Shown here piece by piece: positions 9,684 to 18,386 of a DNA stretch of 64,000 bases. The notes beneath the pieces were generated by a model. The model was not told the origin of the DNA, made no database searches, and saw nothing but the letters and a program-made list of their open reading frames with translations. The translations under genes and the position numbers were made by a program. The stretch comes from VYFG01 sp965204165 (GTDB lineage Bacteria > Pseudomonadota > Gammaproteobacteria > Arenicellales > Poriferihabitantaceae): positions 4,926,823 to 4,990,822 of the forward strand of contig OZ241969.1 in the NCBI GenBank assembly GCA_965204165.1. The letters are read 5' to 3'. Every line of letters begins with the position of its first letter. The first letter of the stretch is position 1.

Positions 9684-10898
9684 TCAGGATCTCATGTTCT
9701 TTCGCGGCGCCAGGACGACGGCCACCATGAAGGCGGCGGCGGCGAACGCGAACGCCTCGCGCAACACCAGGGAAAGGCTGGTCCATGACAGTGCCTGGTT
9801 GTCCACGGTGGAGGACAGGAACAGCAACAGTCCGGAAAACACCAGGCGCCCCATGAGGCTCTGGAGCGAAAGGTAGGTGGCCCGCAGGTGGCTGCCGACG
9901 CGCGGGGCGATCTGGGCATTGACCGGCGCATAGATCAGTCCCCAGGGGAAATTGCGCAGGAGGACCAGGATCAGCACCCATTGCGCCAGCACGAACGCGA
10001 GACCCCCGATGATGACCAGCTGCATCGCGAAGGCGATGTACAGGAGGGTGCGTATGCCAAGCCTCTGGTGAAGCCTGACGCTGAGGGCCGCCCCCAGGGC
10101 GCCGCCGAACATCGAGACTCCGACAACGACACCGGATACCAGGGTCGTGGTGTCCCCGGCGAACCACCCCAGGCCGAGCAGCCGGAGGTAGGGCTGATAG
10201 AACTCGTAGGCGACGTGCCCGAGCGAATACATGAACACCATGACCCCGAAAAGCCAGGCCAGGGTCCTGTCGGACAGCAGCCGCAGGCAGTCCCGGATCG
10301 AATGGAGAAATGACCCTGTGCCGGCCCCGTCCTGGTGGTGGACCCGGGGCTCGACGCAGCCCCACGTCAGCCAGAACGCCCACAGCGCCCCGAACAATGC
10401 CAGTCCATAGGGCAGCCGGAGGTCGGCCAGACCCAGGGCGCCCCCCGCCAGGGAGGCCAGCGCCAGGCCGGTCATGCCGAACTGCTGGCCGCGGGCCTCC
10501 TGCTCGGCATACTGCCCTTCCCTGTCCAGCGACAGCAGGGAATCATAGAGAAAGGCCGTGTCCGTACCGGAAAGAAACGCCATTCCCAAGGCCAGCAGAA
10601 CCTGGCCGAGCACCAGGCCGGTGAAGTCCGTGGCCGCAATGTAGGCGACGTTCGCGGCCACGAAGCAGGCGGCGGCAACCAGCATCGTGATCCGGCGTCC
10701 GTACCGGTCGGAAAAATACCCGGACGGGACTTCGGCCAGGGTGACGCACAGGTAGTAGATCGAGCCGAGGAGGATCGCCGACGACAGCGGAACCATGCTG
10801 CTGAAGTAGAGGAAGAACACCGGAAACCAGCCGAACAGGTTGGTGCTGAACTGGATCCAGGGATAGCGCCGGATATTGATATCGGCCGCGGGGGTCAC
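9684..10898 (-). CDS. MFS transporter
   Basis: The 404-residue protein starts at GTG and has about 12 hydrophobic spans. The MFS signature between TM2 and TM3 reads GYFSDRYGRR, close to the G-x3-D-R-x-G-R-R consensus, with the second half following a central hydrophilic loop containing REGQYAEQEARG. It converges on the DUF364 gene, with 8 bp between the stop codons. The substrate is unknown. A 266-bp divergent intergenic region (10899-11164) separates it from the DUF2520 gene; I see no strong regulatory element there. Confidence 0.85.
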   Translation of the reverse strand: MTPAADINIRRYPWIQFSTNLFGWFPVFFLYFSSMVPLSSAILLGSIYYLCVTLAEVPSGYFSDRYGRRITMLVAAACFVAANVAYIAATDFTGLVLGQVLLALGMAFLSGTDTAFLYDSLLSLDREGQYAEQEARGQQFGMTGLALASLAGGALGLADLRLPYGLALFGALWAFWLTWGCVEPRVHHQDGAGTGSFLHSIRDCLRLLSDRTLAWLFGVMVFMYSLGHVAYEFYQPYLRLLGLGWFAGDTTTLVSGVVVGVSMFGGALGAALSVRLHQRLGIRTLLYIAFAMQLVIIGGLAFVLAQWVLILVLLRNFPWGLIYAPVNAQIAPRVGSHLRATYLSLQSLMGRLVFSGLLLFLSSTVDNQALSWTSLSLVLREAFAFAAAAFMVAVVLAPRKNMRS

Positions 10899-11164
10899 TT
10901 ACCATCGTCCGTGGCATTCATTGCCCGGACTCTAGAGGATCGCCCGGTCCGATGGAATAGCCGGTCCATGCCGGGGCCTTCTGCTGTGGCCGTCCCGGCA
11001 CCTCGCGATGACGCCCGCCGGCTGCGGGCCGGGGTTGCACACATGAACACACTGGAAAGGACATCAAATCAGGCAGGCCCCGGCGATTCCGGGCGATCGG
11101 ATGACGGCGCGCGGCGCCGGGATGCCCGCTGCAGTTTCCCCATGGCGGCCGGCCGCCCCGAGGC

Positions 11165-12022
11165 GTGCTGACCATCAGCTTCCTCGGCTGTGGCCGTGCG
11201 GGGAGGGTGCTCGGCCACCTGTGGCATCGCGGCGGCGTGTTCCGGATCGGACAGGTCCTGACCCGCTCGCCGGACTCTGCCGCCGACGCGGTACGGAGCA
11301 TCGGCGGAGGCACCGCGCTGGATTCCCCTGGAGGGCTCGGGCCGGCGGACGTGTTCCTGCTGGCGACGCCGGACCGGCATATCGCAGATGCGGCAGCACT
11401 TCTGTCCGGAAGCCGGGCGATCGCGTTTCATCTCGGCGGCGCCCTGGCGTCCGCGCTGTTGCGCGACGCCGGCCTCGAGGGCCCGGTGGCCAGCATACAC
11501 CCGCTGCACAGTTTCGGCGACTTCACCCAGTCGGTTCGGAATTTCGGCGGAACCTGGTGCGCCTGCGAGGGGGACGATGCGGCGCTCGAGGTGCTGCAGC
11601 CGGCATTCGGGGCGATCGGCGGGCGCACGTTCACCATCGATGCTGACAGGAAACTGGCATACCACGCCGCCGGGGTCATGGTGAGCAACTATCTCAACGC
11701 CCTGACCGCGGCCGGAATCGACGCATACGGACTTGCCGGCATCGACCGCGGTACCGCTTCCGCACTCATCGCCCCGTTACTCAGGAACACCGTCGAGAAC
11801 ATCGTCGACCACGGTCCCGGGGCCGCGCTGACCGGGCCGATCGCCCGGGGCGACTGGCAGCTGGTGGAAGCCGAGCTCGCAACGCTCCGGGACCTGGACC
11901 CGGCGCTCGCGGAGATTTACCGGGTCATGGGCGCCAGGACCCTGGAGCTGGCCGGGACGCGGGAAGACCTGGATCCTGATGACAGGGCCAGATTGGGTGC
12001 TATTCTGGGCAAAGGGCCATAG
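11165..12022 (+). CDS. Rossmann-fold / DUF2520 domain oxidoreductase-like protein
   Basis: The 285-residue protein begins with a nucleotide-binding Rossmann strand-turn-helix (ISFLGCGRAGRVLG) and is followed by a helical DUF2520 domain around NYLNALTAAG and the C-terminal helices, the same layout as ketopantoate-reductase-like and pyrroline-5-carboxylate-reductase-like dehydrogenases. The start is a GTG. In other bacteria this family often lies beside pantothenate genes, but none are here. The reaction is not known; NAD(P)-dependent reduction is inferred from the fold only. The Atm1-like exporter gene starts 58 bp downstream on the same strand. Confidence 0.8.
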   Translation: MLTISFLGCGRAGRVLGHLWHRGGVFRIGQVLTRSPDSAADAVRSIGGGTALDSPGGLGPADVFLLATPDRHIADAAALLSGSRAIAFHLGGALASALLRDAGLEGPVASIHPLHSFGDFTQSVRNFGGTWCACEGDDAALEVLQPAFGAIGGRTFTIDADRKLAYHAAGVMVSNYLNALTAAGIDAYGLAGIDRGTASALIAPLLRNTVENIVDHGPGAALTGPIARGDWQLVEAELATLRDLDPALAEIYRVMGARTLELAGTREDLDPDDRARLGAILGKGP

Positions 12023-12080
12023 CCCGGCCGGTCCGGGACCGGGCAGTCCAAACCGACGCTACACGACCAGAATTCGGAAC

Positions 12081-13937
12081 ATGTCTCCACAATCCGGGGT
12101 AAGGACCACCGCACGGGGCGACTGGCGCGCCGCGCGCAAGCTGCTGCCCTACCTGTGGCAGTACCGCTGGCGGATCGCGATCGGCCTGGTGCTGCTGGTG
12201 GCGGCACGGGCCGCCAACATCACGGTGCCGCTGGTGCTCAAGGAGATCATCGACGCCATGGATGCCGGGGAGACGGTGAAGATCCTGGTGCTGCCCCTGG
12301 CATTCCTGCTCGCCTACGGGCTGCTGCGTTTCGGTTCGGTCCTGTTCAACGAGTTGCGCGACATGATCTTCGTCCGTGCCAGCGTGGACATCATCCACCG
12401 GATCGCCATGGAGGTGTTCGTCCACCTGCACCGGCTTTCACTGGGCTTCCACCTCAACCGCAAGACCGGGGGGCTGTCGCGGGACGTGGAACGGGGCACC
12501 ACCGCCATCGGCTTCTTTCTCCGGATCATGGTGCTCAACATCGTGCCGGTCATGCTGGAAATCGCCGCGGTACTGGGAATCCTCTGGTACCAGTTCGATA
12601 TCCTCTTTGCCCTGGTGACGGTCGCCGTCATCATGGTGTACGCGGTGTTCACCTACCTGGTCACCCGCTGGCGCACCCGTTTCCGGGTGGAGATGAACAC
12701 GGCGGAATCCAGCGCCAACACCCGCTCGATCGACTCGCTGCTGAACTACGAAACGGTGAAGGTGTTCGGCAACGAGACGCTGGAAAGGGAACGCTACCGG
12801 GATGCCATGGACGACTGGGCGAGGGCCAACCTGAAAAGCTACTACTCCCTGTCGCTGCTCAATACCGGCCAGGGATTCATCATTGCCGCCGGCATGACGG
12901 TGCTGATGGTCATGGCGGCAAGCGGCGTGGTTGCCGGGCGGCAGACCCTGGGGGATTTCGCCATGATGAACGCCTTCCTGATCCAGCTCTACATCCCCCT
13001 CAGCTTCCTCGGCACCCTCTACCGGGAACTGAACCATTCCCTGATCGACATGGAAAAGATGTTCGACCTGCTGGACGAGTCGCCGGAGGTGGTGGAATCC
13101 CCCGGCGCCAGGCCGCTCGCGCTGTCCCGGGGCGAGGTCCGGTTCGAGGGCGTGAGTTTCCGCTACCAGGACAACCGGCCGGTGCTGGAGGACATCAGTT
13201 TCGGGATTCCCGGGGGGACCATGCTGGCGGTGGTGGGGCCTTCGGGCGCCGGAAAATCCACCCTGGCCCGGCTGCTCCTTCGGTTCTACGATCCAGACTC
13301 GGGACGGGTGACCATCGACGGACAGGATGTCCGAGAACTGACCCTGGACAGCCTGCGCTCGGTCATGGGCGTGGTCCCCCAGGACACGGTGCTGTTCAAC
13401 GACACGATCGGCTACAACATCGGCTACGGCCGCCACGGCGCCTCCGCCGGGGAGATCCGAGAGGCCGCCGGGGTGGCGCAGATCGACGCCTTCATCGAGC
13501 AGCACCCCCAGGGCTACGACATCCTGGTGGGCGAGCGCGGCCTCAAGCTTTCGGGCGGGGAAAAGCAGCGGGTCGCCATCGCGCGCACCGCCCTGAAGGG
13601 GGCCCGGATCCTGATCTTCGACGAGGCGACCTCCTCCCTGGACAGCCGCTCCGAAAAGGCGATCCAGAAGGCCCTCGACCGGGTGGCGGAAAACTGCACC
13701 ACCCTGGTGATCGCCCACCGCCTGTCGACGGTAACCCACGCCGACCATATCATCGTGCTGGACCGGGGGCGGATCGTGGAACAGGGCACCCACGAATCGC
13801 TGGTCGGGAGCGGCGGGCTGTATGCCCAGATGTGGCAGTTGCAGCAGGAAACACAGCAGTACCTCGAAACCCACGAAGACCGGGACGGTACAGGGTCCGG
13901 CAACCCGTTGGCCGATGAAGAGGGAGTCGGGGTCTGA
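12081..13937 (+). CDS. Atm1/HMT-type ABC transporter, fused permease and ATPase
   Basis: The protein is 618 residues: a six-span exporter membrane domain, then a nucleotide-binding domain with Walker A GPSGAGKST (Gly386 to Ser393), signature LSGGEKQRVAIAR, and Walker B ILIFDEATSSLD. The membrane-domain motifs RDVERGTTAIGFFLR and ETVKVFGNE are typical of the ATM1/HMT1 subfamily, which exports glutathione-linked sulfur or metal species; I infer that role from similarity. The ATG at 12081 is chosen because the conserved N-terminus starts there; an upstream in-frame Met at 11979 would overlap the preceding gene. Confidence 0.88.
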   Translation: MSPQSGVRTTARGDWRAARKLLPYLWQYRWRIAIGLVLLVAARAANITVPLVLKEIIDAMDAGETVKILVLPLAFLLAYGLLRFGSVLFNELRDMIFVRASVDIIHRIAMEVFVHLHRLSLGFHLNRKTGGLSRDVERGTTAIGFFLRIMVLNIVPVMLEIAAVLGILWYQFDILFALVTVAVIMVYAVFTYLVTRWRTRFRVEMNTAESSANTRSIDSLLNYETVKVFGNETLERERYRDAMDDWARANLKSYYSLSLLNTGQGFIIAAGMTVLMVMAASGVVAGRQTLGDFAMMNAFLIQLYIPLSFLGTLYRELNHSLIDMEKMFDLLDESPEVVESPGARPLALSRGEVRFEGVSFRYQDNRPVLEDISFGIPGGTMLAVVGPSGAGKSTLARLLLRFYDPDSGRVTIDGQDVRELTLDSLRSVMGVVPQDTVLFNDTIGYNIGYGRHGASAGEIREAAGVAQIDAFIEQHPQGYDILVGERGLKLSGGEKQRVAIARTALKGARILIFDEATSSLDSRSEKAIQKALDRVAENCTTLVIAHRLSTVTHADHIIVLDRGRIVEQGTHESLVGSGGLYAQMWQLQQETQQYLETHEDRDGTGSGNPLADEEGVGV

Positions 13938-14056
13938 CGTGAAGACAGCGGGTATCCGTACGGCGCCGCAACACAGCGCCCCGCCGCGGCAACGGGCCGT
14001 GGCAGGTATCGGCGCACTCCCGGCTCCGGCGGGTTGCGGCTGATCACCGGGCCCCG

Positions 14057-14548
14057 GTGATGGAATCCTCCCCGTACATCACCCCGGAAGGCTTCGCCAT
14101 GCTGCAGGCGGAGGAAAAGGAGATCTGGCGGAAGCGCGCCGAAGTCACCCGGGCCCTTTCCGCCGCCGCAGCCGAGGGCGACCGCTCGGAAAACGCGGAG
14201 TACATCTACCGCAAGAAACAGCTCCGGGAAATCGACCGCCGCATCCGCTACCTGCAAAAGCGCCTGCCGGAACTGAACGTGGTGGACCGGGTGGGCAACG
14301 AGGACCAGGTGTTTTTCGGCGCCCGGGTCACGCTGGAAAAAGAGGATGGGGGCGAGGTGGAGTACCGGATCGTCGGCCCGGATGAAATCGACAGCGATTC
14401 GTCCAGGGGCTACATCAGCGTGGATTCACCTATGGCCCGGGCGCTGCTGAAGAAGGCGGTGGACGACGAGGTGGTGGTTGATACCGGCGGCGTCTCGCGC
14501 AGGTATTTCATCACGGGAATCCGCTACGACTGGGTTCGGGCCGATTAG
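14057..14548 (+). CDS. greB: Transcription elongation factor GreB
   Basis: This protein of about 163 residues has the N-terminal antiparallel coiled coil with the acidic tip (GDRSENAEY, where the Asp and Glu direct RNA polymerase to cleave backtracked RNA) and a C-terminal FKBP-like domain (SPMARALLKKAVDDEV). The surface RKKQLREIDRRIRYLQKRL and the ending YFITGIRYDW are characteristic of GreB rather than GreA. It rescues arrested RNA polymerase. Start could be GTG 14057 or ATG 14060. Confidence 0.92.
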   Translation: MMESSPYITPEGFAMLQAEEKEIWRKRAEVTRALSAAAAEGDRSENAEYIYRKKQLREIDRRIRYLQKRLPELNVVDRVGNEDQVFFGARVTLEKEDGGEVEYRIVGPDEIDSDSSRGYISVDSPMARALLKKAVDDEVVVDTGGVSRRYFITGIRYDWVRAD

Positions 14549-14602
14549 TATGTAGCAAGCAAAGGAATTGTCCGCTATGGACCCAATCGCGGTGGTTATA
14601 AA

Positions 14603-14667
14603 TTCCGGATTGACTCTTCGTGAGTTTCACTATATACATTGAATATCTCAATACTCACGATCCGGAA
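14603..14667. promoter_or_regulatory. Nested inverted repeat, candidate operator of the RES toxin-antitoxin module
   Basis: Two dyads share one centre. TTCCGGAT at 14603-14610 is mirrored by ATCCGGAA at 14660-14667, and TCGTGAGT at 14618-14625 is mirrored by ACTCACGA at 14653-14660. On the right the two half-sites abut (sharing base 14660), while on the left they are split by the -35 region. The repeats bracket the promoter at 14610-14638, so a protein bound here would block transcription. Autoregulation by the antitoxin encoded next door is the obvious inference. Confidence 0.55.
14610..14638 (+). promoter_or_regulatory. Sigma-70-type promoter of the ParS-like/RES operon
   Basis: TTGACT at 14610-14615 and TATACA at 14633-14638 are separated by 17 bp, each one mismatch from or close to consensus. 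A transcript would start near 14645, which places the in-frame GTG at 14620 upstream of the RNA and supports the ATG at 14674 as the antitoxin start. Confidence 0.6.
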
Positions 14668-14673
14668 ATAATC

Positions 14674-15357
14674 ATGACCGGGCAACCGGAAACCGCTCCT
14701 GCGGTTGAACTGACACCAGACGAAGTCGAAAGGCTGCCGGCTTGGCTAAGGAAGAAAATCGAGGCAAGAAGGAAACCGCCGGGCAAACGGAAACGATGGG
14801 TGCTGGTCGGTGCTGCTTCCAGGCAGGAAGCCGCGGCCATGTGCGCAACCGCGACCATGGCCGGGCGCATCCTGGAAGAGCGCCGGAAAGAATTGACCGA
14901 ACGCAACATCGAGGTGCTGGTCGATCTGTACCTCCAGGGAGAGGCGCAGGCCGACGTCGATCGGGAACTTGAGCAGGACAACGCCGAGTTGCGCGCGCAG
15001 TACCTCCGTGAGGTGCCGACATTCACGGCAGCGGAAATCCATGAGTTCATGCATGGCTCGTTGTTACGCAACCCGAGCGAACCGGCCTCGCGATGGCGAC
15101 GCGAGAAAAGGGTCTTTGCGGTGCGCGCCGGCCGTGCACAGCTATATCCGCGTTTCCAGTTCGTCGACGGCCATCCGAAACCCGTCATCAAGGAAGTGCT
15201 GAGGCGTCTTCCGGGCAACATGACGCCCTGGCAGATCGCGTTCTGGTTCCGTTCGGGCAATGGTTGGCTCGACGGAAGATCGCCCGAAGAGGCACTCGGC
15301 GACGAGGACGGTATCCTGATGGCAGCCGACCGCCTGCGTGAGCCGGCTGTCGGCTGA
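14674..15357 (+). CDS. ParS/MbcA-like antitoxin (DUF2384 toxin-binding C-terminus) of a RES-type module
   Basis: The 227-residue protein ends in a DUF2384-like domain: an FQF..G.P.P.I..VL.RL stretch, then WQIAFWFRSGNGWLDGRSPEEAL near the C-terminus, which is how Xre/MbcA/ParS antitoxins clasp RES toxins. Instead of the usual short Xre helix-turn-helix front end it has ~130 residues of charged helical sequence, including a basic run (residues ~26-42) that could bind DNA. Start is set at ATG 14674 by the promoter position. The toxin gene follows after 2 bp. The antitoxin presumably neutralises the toxin and represses this operon through the dyads at 14603-14667; both are inferences. Confidence 0.72.
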   Translation: MTGQPETAPAVELTPDEVERLPAWLRKKIEARRKPPGKRKRWVLVGAASRQEAAAMCATATMAGRILEERRKELTERNIEVLVDLYLQGEAQADVDRELEQDNAELRAQYLREVPTFTAAEIHEFMHGSLLRNPSEPASRWRREKRVFAVRAGRAQLYPRFQFVDGHPKPVIKEVLRRLPGNMTPWQIAFWFRSGNGWLDGRSPEEALGDEDGILMAADRLREPAVG

Positions 15358-15359
15358 CG

Positions 15360-15995
15360 ATGAAGTTCCGCAAGCCGCCGTCCCCGCTCACGAACCCGCA
15401 ATTTTCCGACCTGCCCCAAGGCTCCGAACTCCACCGCGTCCATCTGACATCCTTCAGGGCGGGGCAGTTCAACCCGGGACAGGGTGGACCGACGCGCTTC
15501 GCTCCGTTCAAAGACGGCAACGGAGCGCCCGTACCCTCCCTCTATGCGAGCGCCACGCTGCCTGCGGCGATCCACGAGACGATATTCCATGATATTCCCG
15601 CACACGCCGGGACAAAGACGGCGCGTCTCAACGAGGTGTACATTCGGACGCATTCAATGCTTCGGACGAACCGCGCCCTGCGGCTTGTCGAATTACGCAA
15701 CGTAACCTTGAGTAACTGGGGCGTTTCGCGTAATGATCTGATCACGTCGAGCCCGTCTCTGTACAGTCAGACTGTTCTTTGGGCCGAGGCCATCCACCGC
15801 GACATTCCGGACGCCGACGGTCTCGTCTGGACCTCCAACCAGTGCGACCCCGACAATGCCTACCTGTTCTTCGGCGATCGCGTTGACGAAAGCGACTTTA
15901 CGGCAGCGCACTCGCGCGACGGCGAAACCAATACGTCTTTTCTACAGGATGTCAGAGACGAAGGCCGGCGGCGGGGCATCACCCTGACGATCTGA
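15360..15995 (+). CDS. RES domain toxin (NAD+ phosphorylase/ADP-ribosyltransferase-like)
   Basis: The 211-residue protein carries the RES fold: HRVH (Arg26), an RFAPF strand, LYAS (Tyr62), the helix with IHET (Glu73), and a later GLVWTSN segment supplying the conserved Ser. Characterised RES toxins (MbcT, ParT, Res) deplete NAD+ or modify metabolic enzymes. It starts 2 bp after the antitoxin stop, so translation is coupled. The local base composition is somewhat less GC-rich than the flanking housekeeping genes, consistent with a mobile module. The 241 bp after it (15996-16236) hold only a weak five-bp hairpin at 16158-16171. Confidence 0.82.
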   Translation: MKFRKPPSPLTNPQFSDLPQGSELHRVHLTSFRAGQFNPGQGGPTRFAPFKDGNGAPVPSLYASATLPAAIHETIFHDIPAHAGTKTARLNEVYIRTHSMLRTNRALRLVELRNVTLSNWGVSRNDLITSSPSLYSQTVLWAEAIHRDIPDADGLVWTSNQCDPDNAYLFFGDRVDESDFTAAHSRDGETNTSFLQDVRDEGRRRGITLTI

Positions 15996-16236
15996 GCGCT
16001 TCCTTGTCCTGGCCCCGTCTCTCCGAACCAGTCTGCCTGCCCCGCCCGACTCTTCCCGAAACGCCCTGACAGTTCGCGACCGGGCCGTCCATGCGACGCC
16101 GGTCCGTGGGTTTTTCAGGGTCCAGGCAGTTCGTCCCGCCACTCCACTTGACCGCGACCTGGTGCGCCAGGATTGCCCTGCCGCCCGGCGTCAGCCGAAT
16201 GGAGGATCCAGGTGTCCGGTAAACTCCCCGGGACGG

Positions 16237-17838
16237 TCAGAATCCCGCCGCCATGCCATCCTTGCGATGATCGGAGCCGGCGACATAGACGCCGTCCGCA
16301 CGGTAGATGAGCTGGGCGCCGCCGAACCCGGTTTCCTCGTCCGGGCTGCCGTCATACAGCCTGTGGCCGCGACTTTGGAGCTCTTCTGCGACTTCAGGGT
16401 CGAAGCCTTCCTCCAGATGCAGCTGGAGATCTTCCAGCACCCGCCAGCGGCGGGCATCACTGGCGGTCTGCGGATTCTGTCCGTAGTCGAATATGCGGAT
16501 CACCATCTGCGCATGCCCCTGGGCCTGCATGCTCCCGCCCATGACTCCGAAACTCATTTCCGGTTGGCCGTCCCGGGTAACGAACCCGGGGATGATGGTG
16601 TGAAACGGCCGCTTGCCGCCGCCCGCCTCGTTCGGGTGCCCGGGGACCAGGTTGAAACCGGCGCCGCGGTTCTGCATGCTGATGCCGGTCCCCTCCACCA
16701 CCACGCCGGAGCCGAAGCCGAAATAGTTGCTCTGGATCATGGAGACCATCATGCCGTCCCGGTCGGCGGTGGTGAGGTACACCGTGCCGCCCCGGTCGGG
16801 AAAGCCGTGATCCGGGAAGCGCGCCTCCTCCATGCTGATCAGGGCCGCCCGTGAAGCCAGGTACCCATCGTCCAGCAGGGACTCCACGGACACGGTCATG
16901 GCGTCGGGATCGGCGATGTACTGCCAGGCATCCGACAGCGCCAGTTTCATGGCTTCCACCTGGAGATGCACGCTGTCCGCGGAATCCTGCGCGAAGCGGC
17001 CCACGTCCAGGTGACGGATGATGCCGAGCATCATCAGGGCGGCCAGCCCCTGGCCGTTGGGCGGAATCTCGTGAAGGGCGATGTCGCCGTATTGCTGCTG
17101 GATCGGCCTCACCCAGTCGGCCTGGTGGTCGGCGAGGTCGGACATCTCCAGTTTCCAATCGTTCCGCCTGGACGAGGCCACCATTTCCGCCGCCAGCTCA
17201 CCCCGGTAGAACGCCTCTCCCCGGGTGCCGGCGATGGCCTCCAGCGTGGCCGCCTGGTCGGGGAACCGGAACCATTGCCCCGGCGCCGGGGACTTTCCGC
17301 CCGGCAGGAAGTGATGGAAGCCCTCCTGCTCCTGGAATTCCGGCGACGCGGCCGCCCAGGCCCGTGCGGTGATCGGTGACACGGCATAGCCGCCGCGGGC
17401 ATACTCGACGGCATCCTCGAACAGCCGCCCGAAGGGGAGCCTGCCGAAGCGTTCGGACAGCGCCACCCAGGCGGACACCGCCCCGGGGACGGTAGTGGCG
17501 GGCCAGCCGAAAAGCGGCATCTCCCCGAGGCCGGCGTAGTCTTCCGGCGTGACCGCGGCCGCCATGCGGCCGGAAGCGTTGAGGCCGTGCAGTTCCGTCC
17601 CGTCCCACAGGATGGCAAAAACATCGCTGCCGATCCCGTTGCTTGTGGGCTCCACCACGGTGAGGGTAATGGCCGTGGCAAGCGCCGCGTCCACCGCGTT
17701 ACCGCCTTCGCGCAGTGTACGGATGCCGGCCTGCACCGCGAGGGGCTGGGACGAGGCGACCACGTTGCGCGCCATGACCGGCATACGCCGGGAGTCGTAG
17801 GGGAATCCGCTGGGAAAACCGTAATCTAGAGAGTGCAT
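16237..17838 (-). CDS. Gamma-glutamyltransferase family protein
   Basis: An N-terminal nucleophile hydrolase of about 533 residues. The nucleophilic Thr that becomes the new N-terminus after self-cleavage lies in DRGGTVYLTTADRDG (Thr at residue 352 counted from this start). GGNAVDAALATAITLTVVEP near the N-terminus and QNRGAGFNL, KRPFHTIIPG and GGSMQAQGHAQ in the small subunit are family hallmarks. I set the start at ATG 17838 because the family sequence begins with HSLDYGFPSG; an in-frame ATG at 17871 adds 11 residues. No signal peptide is apparent, so it may act on gamma-glutamyl compounds or an acyl-amide substrate in the cytoplasm rather than on periplasmic glutathione. Confidence 0.85.
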   Translation of the reverse strand: MHSLDYGFPSGFPYDSRRMPVMARNVVASSQPLAVQAGIRTLREGGNAVDAALATAITLTVVEPTSNGIGSDVFAILWDGTELHGLNASGRMAAAVTPEDYAGLGEMPLFGWPATTVPGAVSAWVALSERFGRLPFGRLFEDAVEYARGGYAVSPITARAWAAASPEFQEQEGFHHFLPGGKSPAPGQWFRFPDQAATLEAIAGTRGEAFYRGELAAEMVASSRRNDWKLEMSDLADHQADWVRPIQQQYGDIALHEIPPNGQGLAALMMLGIIRHLDVGRFAQDSADSVHLQVEAMKLALSDAWQYIADPDAMTVSVESLLDDGYLASRAALISMEEARFPDHGFPDRGGTVYLTTADRDGMMVSMIQSNYFGFGSGVVVEGTGISMQNRGAGFNLVPGHPNEAGGGKRPFHTIIPGFVTRDGQPEMSFGVMGGSMQAQGHAQMVIRIFDYGQNPQTASDARRWRVLEDLQLHLEEGFDPEVAEELQSRGHRLYDGSPDEETGFGGAQLIYRADGVYVAGSDHRKDGMAAGF

Positions 17839-18128
17839 CTGGGTGGTCTGGGGGTCTCGGTCTGGAAACAAACTTCGGGTAATGATTTACTGCTTTGCAG
17901 GCAGAAAGCTGAGAGAGTGTGTTTATGAGGAAAGAGGATTCAACGACGATGGAATTGTTAGTGTCGCTGGCGTCATTGTCAAATTCAGCAATGTATCGGT
18001 GCAAGAATTCCCGAAGACAGGAAGATCATGGAATAAACGGATATAGGATCCTCTACCGGATACGGGACGCAATTCTGAGATGTGCTATAATGTAGCTACA
18101 ATGAGCCCACGAATTGAGGATGATTACC
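17839..18128. other. AT-rich intergenic region between ggt-like gene and DinJ/YafQ module
   Basis: About 290 bp, clearly less GC-rich than the surroundings from roughly 17870 to 18110. It holds the DinJ/YafQ promoter near its end and a 56-codon open frame (17925-18095) whose last residues (GYRILYRIRDAIL) resemble the C-terminal beta-hairpin of RelE/ParE toxins, but nothing I can call a gene. The sequence looks like the edge of a transferred segment. Confidence 0.4.
18083..18100 (+). promoter_or_regulatory. Extended -10 promoter with overlapping 10-bp palindrome ahead of the DinJ/YafQ operon
   Basis: TGC TATAAT (18083-18091) is a textbook extended -10 element; the -35 region is poor, as is common with extended -10. 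Immediately after it TGTAGCTACA (18091-18100) is a perfect palindrome covering the likely transcription start, a good site for autorepression by the DinJ-like antitoxin or complex. Confidence 0.55.
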
Positions 18129-18386
18129 ATGACCACTGACACTGTAGTACGGGCCAGGATCGATAGCGACACCAAACAACGCGCCTCCGCGGCGCTTGAA
18201 GCAATGGGGCTGACGGTTTCGGATGCCATTCGCCTGTTGATGCTGCGGATCGCCGAAGAGAAGCGTCTGCCGTTCGCCGTCCGGATTCCGAACGCGGCAA
18301 CCACAAACGCCATGAACGAGCTGGACAGTGGTCGTGGTAAGCATTTCGACGATGCCGATGCACTGTTTCAGGATCTGGGTATCTGA
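18129..18386 (+). CDS. dinJ: RelB/DinJ family antitoxin
   Basis: The 85-residue protein has an N-terminal ribbon-helix-helix (VVRARIDSDTKQRASAALEAMGLTVSDAIRLLMLRI) followed by a short toxin-wrapping tail, the normal DinJ plan and length. The start is the ATG at 18129, preceded by GAGGA at 18116-18120 with 8-nt spacing; an upstream ATG and TTG in frame lack such a site. It overlaps the toxin gene by one base (TGATG), so translation is coupled. It would neutralise YafQ and repress the promoter just upstream. Confidence 0.88.
   Translation: MTTDTVVRARIDSDTKQRASAALEAMGLTVSDAIRLLMLRIAEEKRLPFAVRIPNAATTNAMNELDSGRGKHFDDADALFQDLGI

Noticed and set aside
15942..16142. 66-residue minus-strand frame between the RES and GGT genes
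   Set aside because: Arg/Thr-rich low-information sequence overlapping the RES toxin end; no motif.
16158..16171. CCTGG-TGCG-CCAGG hairpin after the RES toxin
   Set aside because: Only a 5-bp stem and no T-run; not enough for a terminator call.
17843..18046. 67-residue plus-strand frame before the DinJ/YafQ module
   Set aside because: No ribosome-binding site, no recognisable motif and overlap with the ggt-like gene start region.
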